From contig CM063283.1 in assembly GCA_032173965.1 (NCBI GenBank), positions 39,863,743 to 39,927,742 of the forward strand: a DNA stretch of 64,000 nt. The letters are read 5' to 3'. Origin of the DNA: Sitta carolinensis. Lineage: Eukaryota; Chordata; Aves; Passeriformes; Sittidae. Made by a program: the position numbers and the translations under genes. Below the pieces are notes generated by a model that was not told the origin of the DNA, did not search any database, and saw nothing but the letters and a program-made list of their open reading frames with translations. Positions within the stretch are counted from its first letter, which is position 1, and every line of letters starts with the position of its first letter. Below are positions 36,581 through 49,103 of this stretch, one piece after another.

Positions 36581-37645
36581 GATTTAAAGCTGAAGTTATT
36601 TTCCTGCAATGCAATAAAACTAGACAAGTTTTGTTCAACTGCTTACTATCTTTGGGAATATGCAAGTGTTTAAACCTGTCTCCTTCTGGAGTCATTTACT
36701 GGGAAAAATAGTAATCCTCATTTGATAAACATTTTACTGTGTGCTCCATGGTAATTTTTTCCCATTGCCTTCTAGTTCAAGTATGACACCTTAAAAACAT
36801 AATTAAATATGAACTAGTAGATTATCTGGGTTGTCTTTTCACCCATTTTAGGTTAGTGCCATTTAGACATTTAACTCTAAAACCAAAGTGGAATCAGTCC
36901 ATGTAATCCCATCTGCAATGGAAGGTGTGTCTAGGTTTGCCTTGCCTTGTATTCTTCTAAAGGACACCTAACCCACATTAAGCAAGGTTAGACTGTCATC
37001 CACTAGTGTCCAGGCCTTCACACAAGTATAATGAAAGATAGAAGCAGCTGACTAAGGTGTTCTGAATTTAACTTTATTGATTTAAAATATCCTTGTAGCT
37101 CTGTACTGGCTTTATTGAAAAATTAGAAACTTTCTTTAGGTGGCCTGTGCTAAATTAGGTGCACTAGATTTCACTCTCATTATCTCGATAATGCTGCATT
37201 CTGTTTGGAATCAAAATCTAAAAGCGGTTTTAGTTTGGGGTTTTTTTCTGCAAAATGACTATGAACTGACCCTTAATAACAAATTTTAATGTGCTAACTT
37301 TATTTACAATCACCAGTAAATAAAAAAATGGTACAAGAAGCAATCAACGTAAATTACAACATAAATTTTAAACAGCAAGATCTTAAAAAAATTCTACTCA
37401 GACACCTACTGACTCAAGATCTAATCCTGTTGCCACTGAAGGTAGGTCATATATTATTTTAATTTCTTCTATCTAGCTTACTTATTTCTTGTTCTTATAA
37501 TAGCATATATCACTGGAGTATCTGAGTGTCACTGAGGAAATAGTAACTGCTCTAATGGCTGGCCAGTAATGTGATTTTTTTTCTCTCTTTGCTTAAGGCA
37601 ATTAAATATATTTTCTTTTTTGTGGTTCTAACCCTATCTCAGATC

Positions 37646-37669
37646 TTTTTTTTTTTTTTTTTTTTTTTT
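37646..37669. repeat. poly(T) tract
   Basis: Twenty-four consecutive T. Seen directly. Confidence 0.95.
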
Positions 37670-39487
37670 CTTCTGTTCTTGAGTGGTGTCTCCAGTGATA
37701 TTTGGAGAACGTTATGTATTCATTGAAAGGGTGTGTAATTCAGGTTTATTTTAGACTGGTCAAAGATTTGATGCTGTACTACATAATTTTTTAATCTCTC
37801 CACTACAACTCCTACAGAAAACAGCTATGAATGCAAGTCATGGACAGACATGCCCCATGAGATATGTCAGGCTTTAGAGACAAACAGAGACTAATTTTGA
37901 AGGTGGCTGATATGAGATGACTGTTCCAGACATCATCACATTAAGCAATGATCTGGGAGAAGATGGTGGTGATTTAATTTTATTTTTATAAATAAGGAGA
38001 TGCCCACATTCTTATTTTGCTTAAATTTTTTACTCATATGGGGTTGCTAGCCACAATCCAGATATTAGCAAGATTCCAAGGAAATGCCAAAATGTGACAA
38101 TCAATCTCTATGAAGATTGGAGAGAAGGGTATCTTTTATTGTCCACTACTGAAAAGAGTTTTTAATTCTCAGTAACGCCTCATCTGTCAGTCTTGTCTGC
38201 CAGAAAATTGAGAAAACAGATAGTTCTCTTCAAATCCACAACTTTAAAGATATTCTACTTCAAATTAGATAGAATGTTACTGGTGGAAAATAAGATCAAT
38301 GACACATACCAAAGAAACTGCAAAGCGAAAGAGATAGAAATAAAGAAAGCTTTCAGGTTAGTTTAAGGATAGTAAAACAAATAGGCTGCTCAGTCAGAAC
38401 AAATACATGTTTTGTATGTACTAATTAAGACCACTGACACCTTGAAGTATCTTGTCTATGTACTTTGCACTATCCACAAAACAATTTAGATTCTCACAGC
38501 TGTTGCCAAAAGTCAGTCTTAGTCCATTTGCTTTAATTAATCTATGCTCATTATCAGGATGGCAGTCTTTCTATGAACATAAAGTCAAAGGAGAGAATGT
38601 ATCATTAGTAGAATTTTTCGAGCAATTTGCAGGATACTGAGACATTAAATATTTTCTACCCTTAGTGAAATTCTTTGATGTGTAACAACAATGACATCTC
38701 TAAATAAAATTTTCAAATAAATACTTGAAAGTTTGTAAATCTGGTGGATAACAGAAAATGCCATTCACACTAACTGCTTTCTCCTTTCTTAATAAATTAA
38801 GGGGTGTTGCCCAGAACATATGGCTTTATGATGATCTAAATATTCTTCTAAGATTATGAAAAATACCACCTGTTATAAAAGAAATACGTAATTATAGTGA
38901 CTTATTAAGGAAAGAAAAAATGGGGAGTGGATTCTGTTGTAGAAAAAATACACAACCTACTTGATCTTTCCCTTTCTTCCCCTGTTCCTCTTTTTATGGA
39001 TATTGAATCTCTACACAAGATAGATGATATAAAAACATATGCTGCAATTATTTTTTTAAGCTGGAAATACACTCCTTACTGGTATTCTATTGAAAAGTTA
39101 AATACATAACTTAAAATTACATTAGATTTGAATTAAAAGTGAAAAGGTAAGATAAAAGAGGAAATTGCAGCAGGAATATTTGATAATCATAAACATATAT
39201 ATTATGACTCCAGCAAATTAATTCTAGATTTTGTATCTGAAAAACAAAAAAATGCACACCCAAATCTGTAAATGTGGATATTCCCACATATACTCTGCCT
39301 CTTCCCAGAAGTAAGAAATGATCATACATCTATCTCTCCAATAAACAAATAGTTATGAAAAATATACTCAATAATATTTAAATTATCTGCCAGTTAAGAA
39401 AGTACAATCAAAGACAAAAGGAGGGCACAAAGAACTGTAAAACTCCAAGATGACAAAATGTAGCATGTATATTTTACCTTTTCTTTA

Positions 39488-39546
39488 GTTTGTTTTTTTT
39501 TTTGTTTGTTTGTTTTTGTGGGTTTTTTTTGTTTGTTTGTTTTTTT
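39488..39546. repeat. T/TTTG low-complexity tract
   Basis: Runs of T with TTTG units, about 60 bases. Confidence 0.9.
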
Positions 39547-42500
39547 GATAAAGGGGCAAGCAAGCAGCTCATTAATTTCCTATCAACAGAAAAATGAATA
39601 CAAGCATTAATCAAAAATATACAATAGTATGTACCTGCCACCCTAATGTCTCAAGTATTTCAAATTATTCTTCTTAGAGATCACACAATGAGAGTTTAAA
39701 AATGGACTAGAATATGATTATAATCCAGTCTATTTAAGGTCTCAAACAGTTATGGCAGAAAAGCTTAATGTTTGCATCTATAGGATATATTTTTGGGTAG
39801 GATTAAGTGATATGTTGAATGTCTTTGTGATTTTAATTTGCCTTGTGATTTGCAAGGACAGATATTGAAATTTTAACAAAATCAGCCAAGAATAACTTTA
39901 AAGAACTGGCAATTTATGTTACTGAGTAATATTCTGAAAACAAAGTTAATTGGATACATAACAAGCAATTAACAATTTTAAGAATGGGAACTACTGATAT
40001 TTATCAATTTGTTCTTTATTAATAATTGCTATATTAGGCCTTATAGTGATATGTGTATTAAACCTCAGCATACAGAGGGACCAAAGAAATATTAATTCCT
40101 AATAATGCTGCTGAAAAGATGTCATCTTAGTAAAATGATGTACACTTACTTAGTAAAACATAACAAGCAAACAAAAATTACTGAGTTATGTAAGAGCATA
40201 CATAGAAGGTAAAGTTTTTAAAATTACAGCATATCTGTTGTCATTATATTCTGATGGTGGACACATCAGTTTGTATGTCCTCTATGACTTTATTGAAGTG
40301 ACCAAATTTTAAATTGCTACCCAAAATTTGGAGTCTCGAGCAATGATCGTGTTTTCAAAGCAACTTAGATTAATAGTAGATAATCTAAAGAGTAATGCAT
40401 AGTTCAAATGATCTTGCTGACTTGGTCACTTCTCATAGATTTAATGTTTTTGTAGTTATGGACATAAATGTTGGTGCATCTTGGTAAACATAATTTGGCT
40501 ATTAGTATTAGAAGGTTGTAGACCTTGCACTGACCTGACTCTGCAGGATCTCAACATTTGTCTGGGCTTGCCCTGTCAGCTGGTTTCAACTCCTCGTTAC
40601 AGCCAGCGGGCTTCAGAGAGCAATTAATCTCAGCCTAAAGTAGACATTTACATTTGACCAGCCAATTCTCAGCTGCTTCAATTATATTATTACAGATTTC
40701 CCCCACGTACATTGGGAGATGTGTCCCACTGCTCCCTTTCTGATTTGGCAGCTTGCCTGTGCCAGTTGTCCTTGTGACAGTGTAACATGGATGGTGTTGG
40801 AAGACAGAAATCATCTAAATCCTTCCTTGGCATTTCCTAATGAAAAAACAGAGAGAAACTGCAGGCAGAATGAACTTATTCTGAACTTAGTTTACCTAAA
40901 AAGACAATGTAGTTATTCATAAAGCCACGTCTTCTTAGCTTTTAGGCTCCTGGGGTTTGCCAGTTCAGGTAAATGTGGATATGATCAGAAAAAACAGGGA
41001 CAGTTGCTTGAGATTTGCCTTTCATATATCGTTAAAATAATTTTTGATATTTTCTGTATTTTTGCTCTTAACATGCATATTTCTGCATATTTTTGTGCTC
41101 TACAATGTTTATGCTCTGAAGACCATGAAAGAATAATTTTTAAAATTTCATATCTGTAATTTAATTACCTAAAAAGGGAGGAAAAAATATAAAAAGTAAG
41201 AAAATTTACGATAACAAAAAAAATGTGTAAAATATAATAACAAATATAAGGTAGATACAAATTGGATAATAAACATATAATTTTTAAATAATTAATAAAT
41301 AAAACAAATAATTTGATGATAAACATATATTTACAAAATTATAAAGGAATTTTACATTATCAACATTGATGTTGGATAGGCCACTAACAGTCCTGCATAT
41401 ACAAGGTTTTTTTTTTTTTTTATGTTTGTTAATGTTGTTTATTTTATAAGATATAATCCTGAGTTGGCTAAAAAATAAAGGACCAGATGTTAATAGAAAA
41501 GTCAGTTATACACTTGTACCTTATTTTTAAAAAAAATAATGACCTTAACTTGAAATAATTAGGAAATAGACCTATGTAATAAATTCATTAAACATTTATA
41601 AAGGCATAGTTTTAGTGAATAAGAAGGGTCTCCAGACATATAAATCTATTGATCATGTCCTTTAATTTGTCACAGGTCGGCTGAAGTCAATGGAATAATA
41701 TTTTTCACTGAATGAAAATGCATTTTTAAAATATTTTTGTTCTCTGTTATCATATTAGTTTCTTGTCTCGATTTTTATCTGCAGTCTTTTTAATTGTGTA
41801 GAGTTACATTGTATGCAATCTGAATTTTGTTCAATTATTTGCTGTACAAATCCTTCCAACAAGAGCTATGCTTTTAATCTATGCAATGAAGTTTGGCTAT
41901 GTTATTCCCATTAAAGTCAATGGGAAGTGAACTACTAAAATACTTGTTTGCCACTTTGAAAATTTATGATCAAGAAAAAAAAAAAAACGTTCAGCGGTTA
42001 CAGAAAGAGTCTGTTGTTAAATCTGCTCAGTATTCAGTTGCTCAGCTTGCTGAGCTGCCACGTGTGCTTCACTAGACACTCAAGTTTTAAATCTGTACCG
42101 TTACAAGTTTTAAATTTGCACTGTTAATTATTTGAAAATACATCATCCACCAATTCATGGATTCTAGGATAATGTGGAATGGGCCTGAAAGTGCACAGTT
42201 GTTTTAAAATTAGGAAGGTAAATACTAAGAAGGAGAATGGTGCATCATTGAAAGCATATTTAAAAAAGAGAAAATAAACAGAAATAAAAAATCTTTTTGT
42301 GTTCTGGACATTACTTTTAATCTCCAGTCAGAAAAAATCTGAGGCTATCTTTCTGCACTCAGTATATCTTTGTTTATCTATGTGGAATCCAAAGAATGAG
42401 AAAAATAGAATATTGAAAAATGAAAAAAATAATCCCAAGTATACAATCTCTTTCTTTTTTTTATTTGTTTTTTCGCCTGAAGGTTATAATCACTGAACAA

Positions 42501-43380
42501 GACAGCATGTTTTTACTGAACAACCTCTGAAGACATTGCTTGGTAAAGAAAGTACTCAGCAAAGAAGGTTCTCCACTTTATGAGTACGTAAGACATGAAG
42601 ATTAAAGAATAAAAAGCCTGGAACCATTACAAGAGTTAAGTTAGAAACATTAGGCAACAAAACATTCATACATTATTAAATATCTCAGCTGTGGCATCAG
42701 AGTACTTCTTAATTCTTTTCACTGAAATGAAAAATTTATTTGTTAATCATTAAATGGGACAATAAATCTAAGAAAAAAAAAAAAAGAATGGTAGTCAAAC
42801 GTTTGTGAATACAGGAAGCTTGGAGAAAATAAATACCTTGCTCTTTCGGAGTAATCTCTATGGTATGCTACTACTTCAGGGGTCTTACTTGTATAGAACG
42901 CGTGCTTAGAGGCTTAATTTTGGTGTAGTATATTAAAAGATATTTGGGGGCTGGATAAGTAAAAAAGAACTGTGAAGAGACAGAAGACAGAAGGCACCTG
43001 AACATTTATAGCATGAAAGAAAAATACTGGAGTGACTCTCAGACAATTTCTCTCAGATAATTTCTTTAATTTGAGACATTACCATATACAAGCTCTCTTC
43101 ATGATTTACATTCATGTCATGGGTTGTAGCAAATAACATTTTGGCCACCTGTCTGTTTTGGCACTCATGACAAATGATAACACTTCTGTTCATGGTGTAA
43201 AAGAAGAATCATGCCAGCTGAAGTACAGTTTTTCTCCATCATCACTGGGCTAAACACCAAGTATCTTGCTGCTTTATTGACACCACACTTACTCTGATAG
43301 TTTGCATTTTTATTTAGGTCAATACATTAGTGATGGCTTACTTAACAAAATTTGTTGAACACTGAAACCTTTTCCATTTT

Positions 43381-43820
43381 GGCAAGATAGCTTTGGGTCC
43401 ACAATTTTGACCAGGTCTTGAGTACTTTCCTCTCCCTGCCCACCACCCCCTTCCTCCACTTGGGGGTCCCCCCACCCTGACCACAGCCCAGGACCCTTTG
43501 TCAGAAGTCCAGGGCCTTCAGGCCCTGCCACAGCAACACTGCAGCAGGACTGGTCCAGTTCCCCACAGCCCTACCCTTCCTGGTCACAGACCCCACTAAG
43601 CCAGAACCACCTGTGGGCCCATGGTCTGTCGTCACTCCCAGGAGATGTCTGATTCTGGGACTGTCCCTGATGTTCCCTGTCTGGCCTGCTCCTGTTCACC
43701 ATAGTGGCCAGTGGAACATCCTGACAATGTTCACCTTGAAATTGCCCAGGTTTGTATATGGATTGTCCTTGGATATTATCCAGCAATGAACTATCAGTCA
43801 CAGCTTTGATATCTTTCATT
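43381..43820 (-). other. GC-rich patch of unknown origin with two minus-strand frames
   Basis: About 440 bases are markedly richer in G+C than the surroundings, with a C-rich stretch near 43436-43480 on the plus strand. On the minus strand two frames lie in tandem (43819-43571, 82 codons; 43531-43319, 70 codons). The first starts MKDIKAVTDSSLLDNIQGQS and is rich in Gln, Arg and Ser later; the second has a Gly/Glu-rich stretch. I do not recognise either. The minus-strand ERVL LTR lies just upstream in the same orientation (44599-44028), so this could be internal sequence of a damaged provirus. However, no tRNA-Leu-type primer site follows that LTR. Confidence 0.3.
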
Positions 43821-44027
43821 TAGTTTAGGAAATTACTCCTAAGAGAATCATCCTGTGGGTGCACTTCTGCTCTTGTAGAATAGTCAGCAAAAGAAGGTCA
43901 AGTATCACAATACAGTCAGAAATCTTTCTTTTCCTCATAGTTTTTGAGACCCTTATGAACTTTGAAGTGGTTTCAAATATACCTAGGACCTGTTTTATTA
44001 GACAGGATCTCACTTCCTCTATATCAC

Positions 44028-44599
44028 CATCACAGTTTAACCCCAGTCAGCAGCCAAGCCCCATGTAGCTGCTCACTCACTTTCCTACCAACAGGATTAG
44101 GGACAGAATCAGAAGGGCAAAAGATAGAAAACTTGTGTATTGAAAGACAGTTGAATAGGTAAAGTAGAAGTCACACACAAGCAAATCAAACCAAGGAATT
44201 AATTCAATGTTTTCCATGGGCAGGCATGTTTTCAGCCGTCTCCAAGAGAGCAGGGCCACATCACCAGTAATGGTGACTTGGGACGATAAATGACATAACC
44301 CCAAATGTCTTGCCCTTCCTTCTTCTCCCCTTACACTTTGCAGATGAGCATAATGTCACACAGTCTGGAATATCCCTTTTGTCAGTTGGCATTAGCTGTC
44401 CTGGCCATGTCTCCTCCAAAATTTCTATGCAGCCAAACTCCTCATCAGTGTGAGAGTACTAAAAGCAGATAAGGCCTTGGTTCTGTATTAAACACTGCTC
44501 AACTGTAACAAAAAACATCCCTGTGTTCAGCACAAATCTAAAACAGAACCCCATACCAGTCAATCTGAAGAAAATTTTCTGCCTTAACCAAAGCCAACA
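44028..44599 (-). mobile_element. ERVL-type LTR, near full length
   Basis: On the minus strand it starts TGTTGGCTTTGGTTAAGGC and ends GGGGTTAAACTGTGATG, about 572 bp. In order it shows blocks typical of the common avian ERVL LTR: TCTTCAGATTGACTGGTATG, TTTAGATTTGTGCTGAACAC, GGCCAGGACAGCTAATGCC, AAAGGGATATTCCAGAC, TCCCAAGTCACCATTAC, CTGCCTGCCCATGG, GAATTCCTTGGTTTG and AGTGAGTGAGCAGC. The TATA box has decayed (TCATCTGCAAAG). No intact target duplication is visible, so it is old. The same family is present at 53427-53992 and, as a fragment, at 27850-28079. Confidence 0.9.
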
Positions 44600-46619
44600 C
44601 AATCACACACAAACTCTTTTATAGAACACCTGTAGTCCTCATAGGTGCTGTAGTGCATCAAAATTAACAAAAATTGTTAAGGAATGATGAGAAAGTCAAA
44701 AGGAGTTTCAATGACACATATTTCCAGTACTAAACATCTCTTTCAGTGCCTTTGCCCTGGGTCTTCAAGTTTGCAAGCAGCTCCAAGTAAAAGGCATGTA
44801 TCTCATGGTGACAAGACGAGTGAAAACCTAACAATTGCCATTGCCTTGGTTTCATTTGCTGCTTGCTCAATGGTACCAACCTCTGTGCAAAACTTGAATC
44901 AACACAAATATATTGCTATTGTTTTGCTAGCTGAGGAGAAACTGAGAGCATTCCACCTTTTCTGTTTTCTGTATAAAACATGCAGTGATCCAGTGGATGC
45001 TGTTCAGTGTACTTGCTAGAGCACTAGGTGAAGGAGTCTGTTTCTGTATTTTAAACATCTCACATAGACAATAAAAGAGTCTCATCCGTATCTATGGGAT
45101 AATGTGAATAAACTCAATAGACAGCATTTAGTAAAAATACATCCTTGGAAATATAATGCAATATCCTAAAGTAATTTCATAAATGTGAGTTACCTAATAC
45201 AATTATAATATTATAACAAGCCATTTCAGAGGCAAAAAATCTTCATGCATGATTAAATAACAAACGTTGTCTAAGCATACTGGGGATTTTTAAAATTGCA
45301 GCAGACCTTTTAGTTCAGCTTCTTCTTCAGATATAAGATGAGATTTATATAGATTTATCTTCAGTTTCTAATTTTCTATGTAGTGTTGGCATTTTTTCTG
45401 AAGCAAGATATGAAACAGAACTGAAACCACTAATGCATAAAAGACTTTCCTTCTTCAAAGACAAAGAACAATATACTTTTTAGTGATGTAGCTTTCACCA
45501 ACATAATACCTCGTTATTCATGACATTTTGTCCATTATAGCATGAGATTCTTCAAAAGATAGAAGTAATCATTCAGTAGAAGAGTCTAGCTAATTATCCA
45601 TTGTCTGAGAAATCGAGCTGGTGTAATGGATGAAACATCAGTTGCAGCAATTGTTGGTGTCTACTGACAGAAGAAATGCATCTCTGAAATTACTGTACCA
45701 GAAACCTTTAGAAATCTGAGACTTCCTTACCTGCTTTCTCCAGACAGATAGAAAATCTTGTTTGCAGCAGAAAATTATGTAACATATAAGACAAATTAAA
45801 TGCCTTAAAAAATAATTATGGAATGTTATATAAACATTACTTTTGTAGAATGCAAAAGGTATTGACTCATTTCCTATCATTTTATAGAGCAATTAGTGAT
45901 TCTGTAAAAGCTGAGAGGTACAAATATAAGGAACTTAAAGAGAGAAGGAATACATGTTTTTAAAATTTTACTTTAGTCCATTCTTTAAAACATATACTAT
46001 TAAAATTGTATTTTGTTTGAATGCTTTTTTAAAATACACAAATTAATTCAATTATATATTAGAGTTATTAGAGGAAAAGGTAAACATAAGTGCTTTAACG
46101 CCTAAGCATGATGCTTAGCAATCTTCTGTGTCCTAGACAGCTAAAACTTTGACAATTAAAAACAAGTAACTAGCAGGGAAATTTAGACATTTCAGAAGGA
46201 GGAGATTTTGCAATTGTACTGGGGACTTCTAGGACAGCTGGAAGGAAAACAAGAAAGGCTAGCAAAACAGACTAGAAATTGAAGGAAAAGATGACCATGT
46301 ACACAGAAGTTAGAAATGGACAAGGAAAATAACATCTTAAGGAAAAAAGTACCAGAGCCAGGGCATTCATGTGAAAAGACAGAAGATAAGATTAGACATT
46401 TTTAAAAAAATGATTTTGATTAAATTTGAGAAGTAAGACCTGAGGAGAAAGGGAGATGTCCTACATTAAATGTTAATAGATTCTGCTGTAAGAAAGTTGG
46501 GCCTTAGTTCTGCTTTCAGATAAATTACAGTGAGAAGTGTACATAATACAGAGAAAGGATTTGGTCCTTTTCCTTTGCCATTTTAGAGGTGATTGAAAAT
46601 AAAGAGAGGTCAGAATAAA
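44600..46619. other. AT-rich unique DNA
   Basis: A 111-codon plus-strand frame (44684-45019) exists but has no recognisable domain or splice context. Nothing else is identified. Confidence 0.6.
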
Positions 46620-46681
46620 AGATGATTGGACCAGAGGATCACTGAGGTCCCTTCCAATCTGGTATTCTGTGATTCTATGGT
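46620..46681 (+). mobile_element. CR1 tail fragment
   Basis: Only the last 60 bases of a CR1 3' end: GATTGGACCAGAGGATCACT, GAGGTCCCTTCCAATCTGG and the ATTCTGTGATTCTATG tail. Well conserved, very short. Confidence 0.85.
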
Positions 46682-47038
46682 GAGATAGCAGGAGGATTAT
46701 AGGCAAAGTCTCTTTTCTCTGTAGTCTCTTCCTACTCTAATTCATTTTGAGCTGTACTTCATTTGTTGTATCTGGAAAGGTTACAAACTGGCATTCTTAG
46801 AGGAGCTGTAAAGGAAAAATGAGTCCTTAGGTACTAGCAAAGATGTAGAAATAGCTGTAGTTTTCTGATGAAATGGTGACAAAGGATATTTGAACTGAAC
46901 CTTTTTTCTGTGTGTGCCTGTCTCATAATGTATTGCATTAGAGATTAAAACAAGATTTCAATTTTTATCAAAATGCTATTTAACTAAAAACTTTTGTAAC
47001 ACTGGCTTATCTGTTTGCAAATATTATCATCTACACAG

Positions 47039-47090
47039 GAAAAAAAAAAAAGGAAAAGCAAACAAAAACACCCCCCAACCCCCAAACCCC
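47039..47090. repeat. A-rich run followed by C tracts
   Basis: A 12-13 base A run, then A/G/C-rich sequence, then CCCCCC-AA-CCCCC-AAA-CCCC at 47071-47090. The minus strand therefore has three G runs of 4-6. Confidence 0.85.
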
Positions 47091-47136
47091 TCAAATCACA
47101 TGCAAAATAGAAGTACTACATTTGAAAGTCAGGGTG

Positions 47137-47184
47137 GGTTTTTTTGTTTTTTGTTTTTTTTTTTGTTGTTTGTTTGTTTGTTTT
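47137..47184. repeat. T/TTTG low-complexity tract
   Basis: Runs of T with G at intervals, ending in three to four TTTG units. It roughly mirrors the A/C-rich tract 50-100 bases to its left. Confidence 0.85.
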
Positions 47185-49051
47185 AGGAATGTTCAAGGCA
47201 GTTAAATTTGTGAGCTTCTGTGGGGTTATCTCTCTGCTCAGTTCACAAGTTGGAGAGCACCCTTAGGTGCTGACCCTCCTCTGGTCAGCTCTAAGACATG
47301 CATTCTGAACACTGAGTGCCAGCATGAAGATTCAGCTGATTCAGATTTCATAATGGAAACCAAATATCCGTGTCTAGAAAAATAAAAATAACTGTTTGAA
47401 TCTAGTCTAAAAGCCAAGAATTTTGCCATGTGATTTCTTAGATAATTCTGAAAGCAGTATTGTTTGGGAAAGAAACATGTAAATCCTATATAATCACCAC
47501 ATACTCTTTAGTTCTCTTATGGCAGAGTTTTCCAAGAAATATTGTGAGTTTTATTGTCCTCTTACAAATTAGGAAAAATGAAGTACATGAAGAAACGAGT
47601 TGACATTTTCAGGAAATAAAGTAGCTTATGCATAAGAATATTGAAATGATAATATGACAGTTACACTGAACAGTGAACCTCTAAGGAGAGGAAAGAAAAG
47701 ATAAATAAAAACTTGTATGAAGATATGAGGACAAGTTAGTTGAGCAAAATCAGCCTGTTTCAACAAACCTAGTATTAACTGGGAATTTTTTGTGGCTTGT
47801 AGAATGGTGACAAAGTTGAAAGATTTCAGATTTAGTAAATTATTACTTTCCTAAAATATTGCTTTAACAGCCCTACAGGGCATAGCTTTTGCCTCATCTA
47901 GATTGAATTTTAACCAATGAAGAAGGCAATAGTGATAAATTATTGAAATAACAGAAGACAATGAAGTCAGATATCCACATTCCATAGCCATAGTTTTCTA
48001 CATTTATAGAAAAATGTTATTGCATACAGAAACAGAATATACACAAAAATATTATAAAAATGGACTAAGAAAGCAACAGTAATGAATAATATAAATAGTA
48101 GATTTGGGAGCCATAAGTTCTGTAACCAAAGACAGAGTAAATTGTAATATAAGACCAGTTACTTGCTAATATTTTGAAAAAAATAAAATAGAGTTTTGAT
48201 ATTTAAAATCTAACAATAATCCATTGATTTATAGGGGCTGTGACATATATTAAATTCTAAAATGTATTTGATGTACATGACTTCTTAAAACTTGTAGACA
48301 ATGTCATCCTAGTTACTGTTTTTAATCTACCATGCACAATAGTACAAGAAGGCATAATTGGATCAGAATGGAAGTGATGCCAGACCACTCTTACCTACAA
48401 AAATAAATTCACCTGTTGTGTTCCTCACAAAAGTCCATAGTGATATACACATCCCCCACTTGCAATATAATCATCATGGTCCATGCACCTCATCTGATAT
48501 TGATAGATGACAAATAGTATTGTTAAAAAAAAAAAAAAGTTCTTCCTCTGAAGCTTTAATATTTTTTTTATGATTTTGTTGAAAAGTAGTCAGATAAGAG
48601 TGCAGAAACTTTGGAAAAATTACTGAGTCATGTTAACTGGTTACAAGTTTCCTGATACTTAAGGCAATGATACAGAAAATTGTTATGAATTTCAAGATTT
48701 AGAAACCAGTTTAAGTGAGTAAAGAAGATCGGCAACTAGATTTAAACAGAATAAGGTTGTCATTTTAGTACTCATGCTCATATGGGGACATTTATAGCCT
48801 GTTTCTTCTACAGAACTTTTTGAGATTTATAACACTAATTTTTTTTTTTTTTCTCTCACTGGTGTATCAGACTTAATACTAGAGCATCTGAATATTGAAG
48901 TTTACCAAGAATATTTTGATGGGAATTTCAACAAGATGATTTAACACTTCATTTAACTTTGTGTCTTTTTCAATGTAAAGTATTCTGGGAACAGTAATAT
49001 TTGCAAAATACCTTCTCAAAAAACACAGAGACAATATGAGTTCAGCAGTGA

Positions 49052-49103
49052 CATATATAATATATATGTATATATTAATAATAATATTAGTAATAATAAT
49101 AAC
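49052..49103. repeat. TA and AAT microsatellite
   Basis: Imperfect TA dinucleotides passing into AAT/ATA trinucleotides. The minus-strand 101-codon frame across it, rich in Ile and Val, results from the repeat. Confidence 0.8.

Larger units (their letters stand above)
36581..43380. other. AT-rich unique DNA with low-complexity tracts
   Basis: It holds a 24-base poly(T) at 37646-37669, a T/TTTG tract at 39488-39546, a poly(T) at 41407-41421, a very AT-rich region at about 41150-41350 and a 13-base poly(A) at 42773-42785. The segment 40520-40930 has more even base composition and higher complexity than its surroundings, but no frame or motif that I recognise. No exon can be supported. Confidence 0.6.

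Noticed and set aside
36205..36627. 140-codon minus-strand frame
   Set aside because: It reads through the CR1 3' untranslated region.
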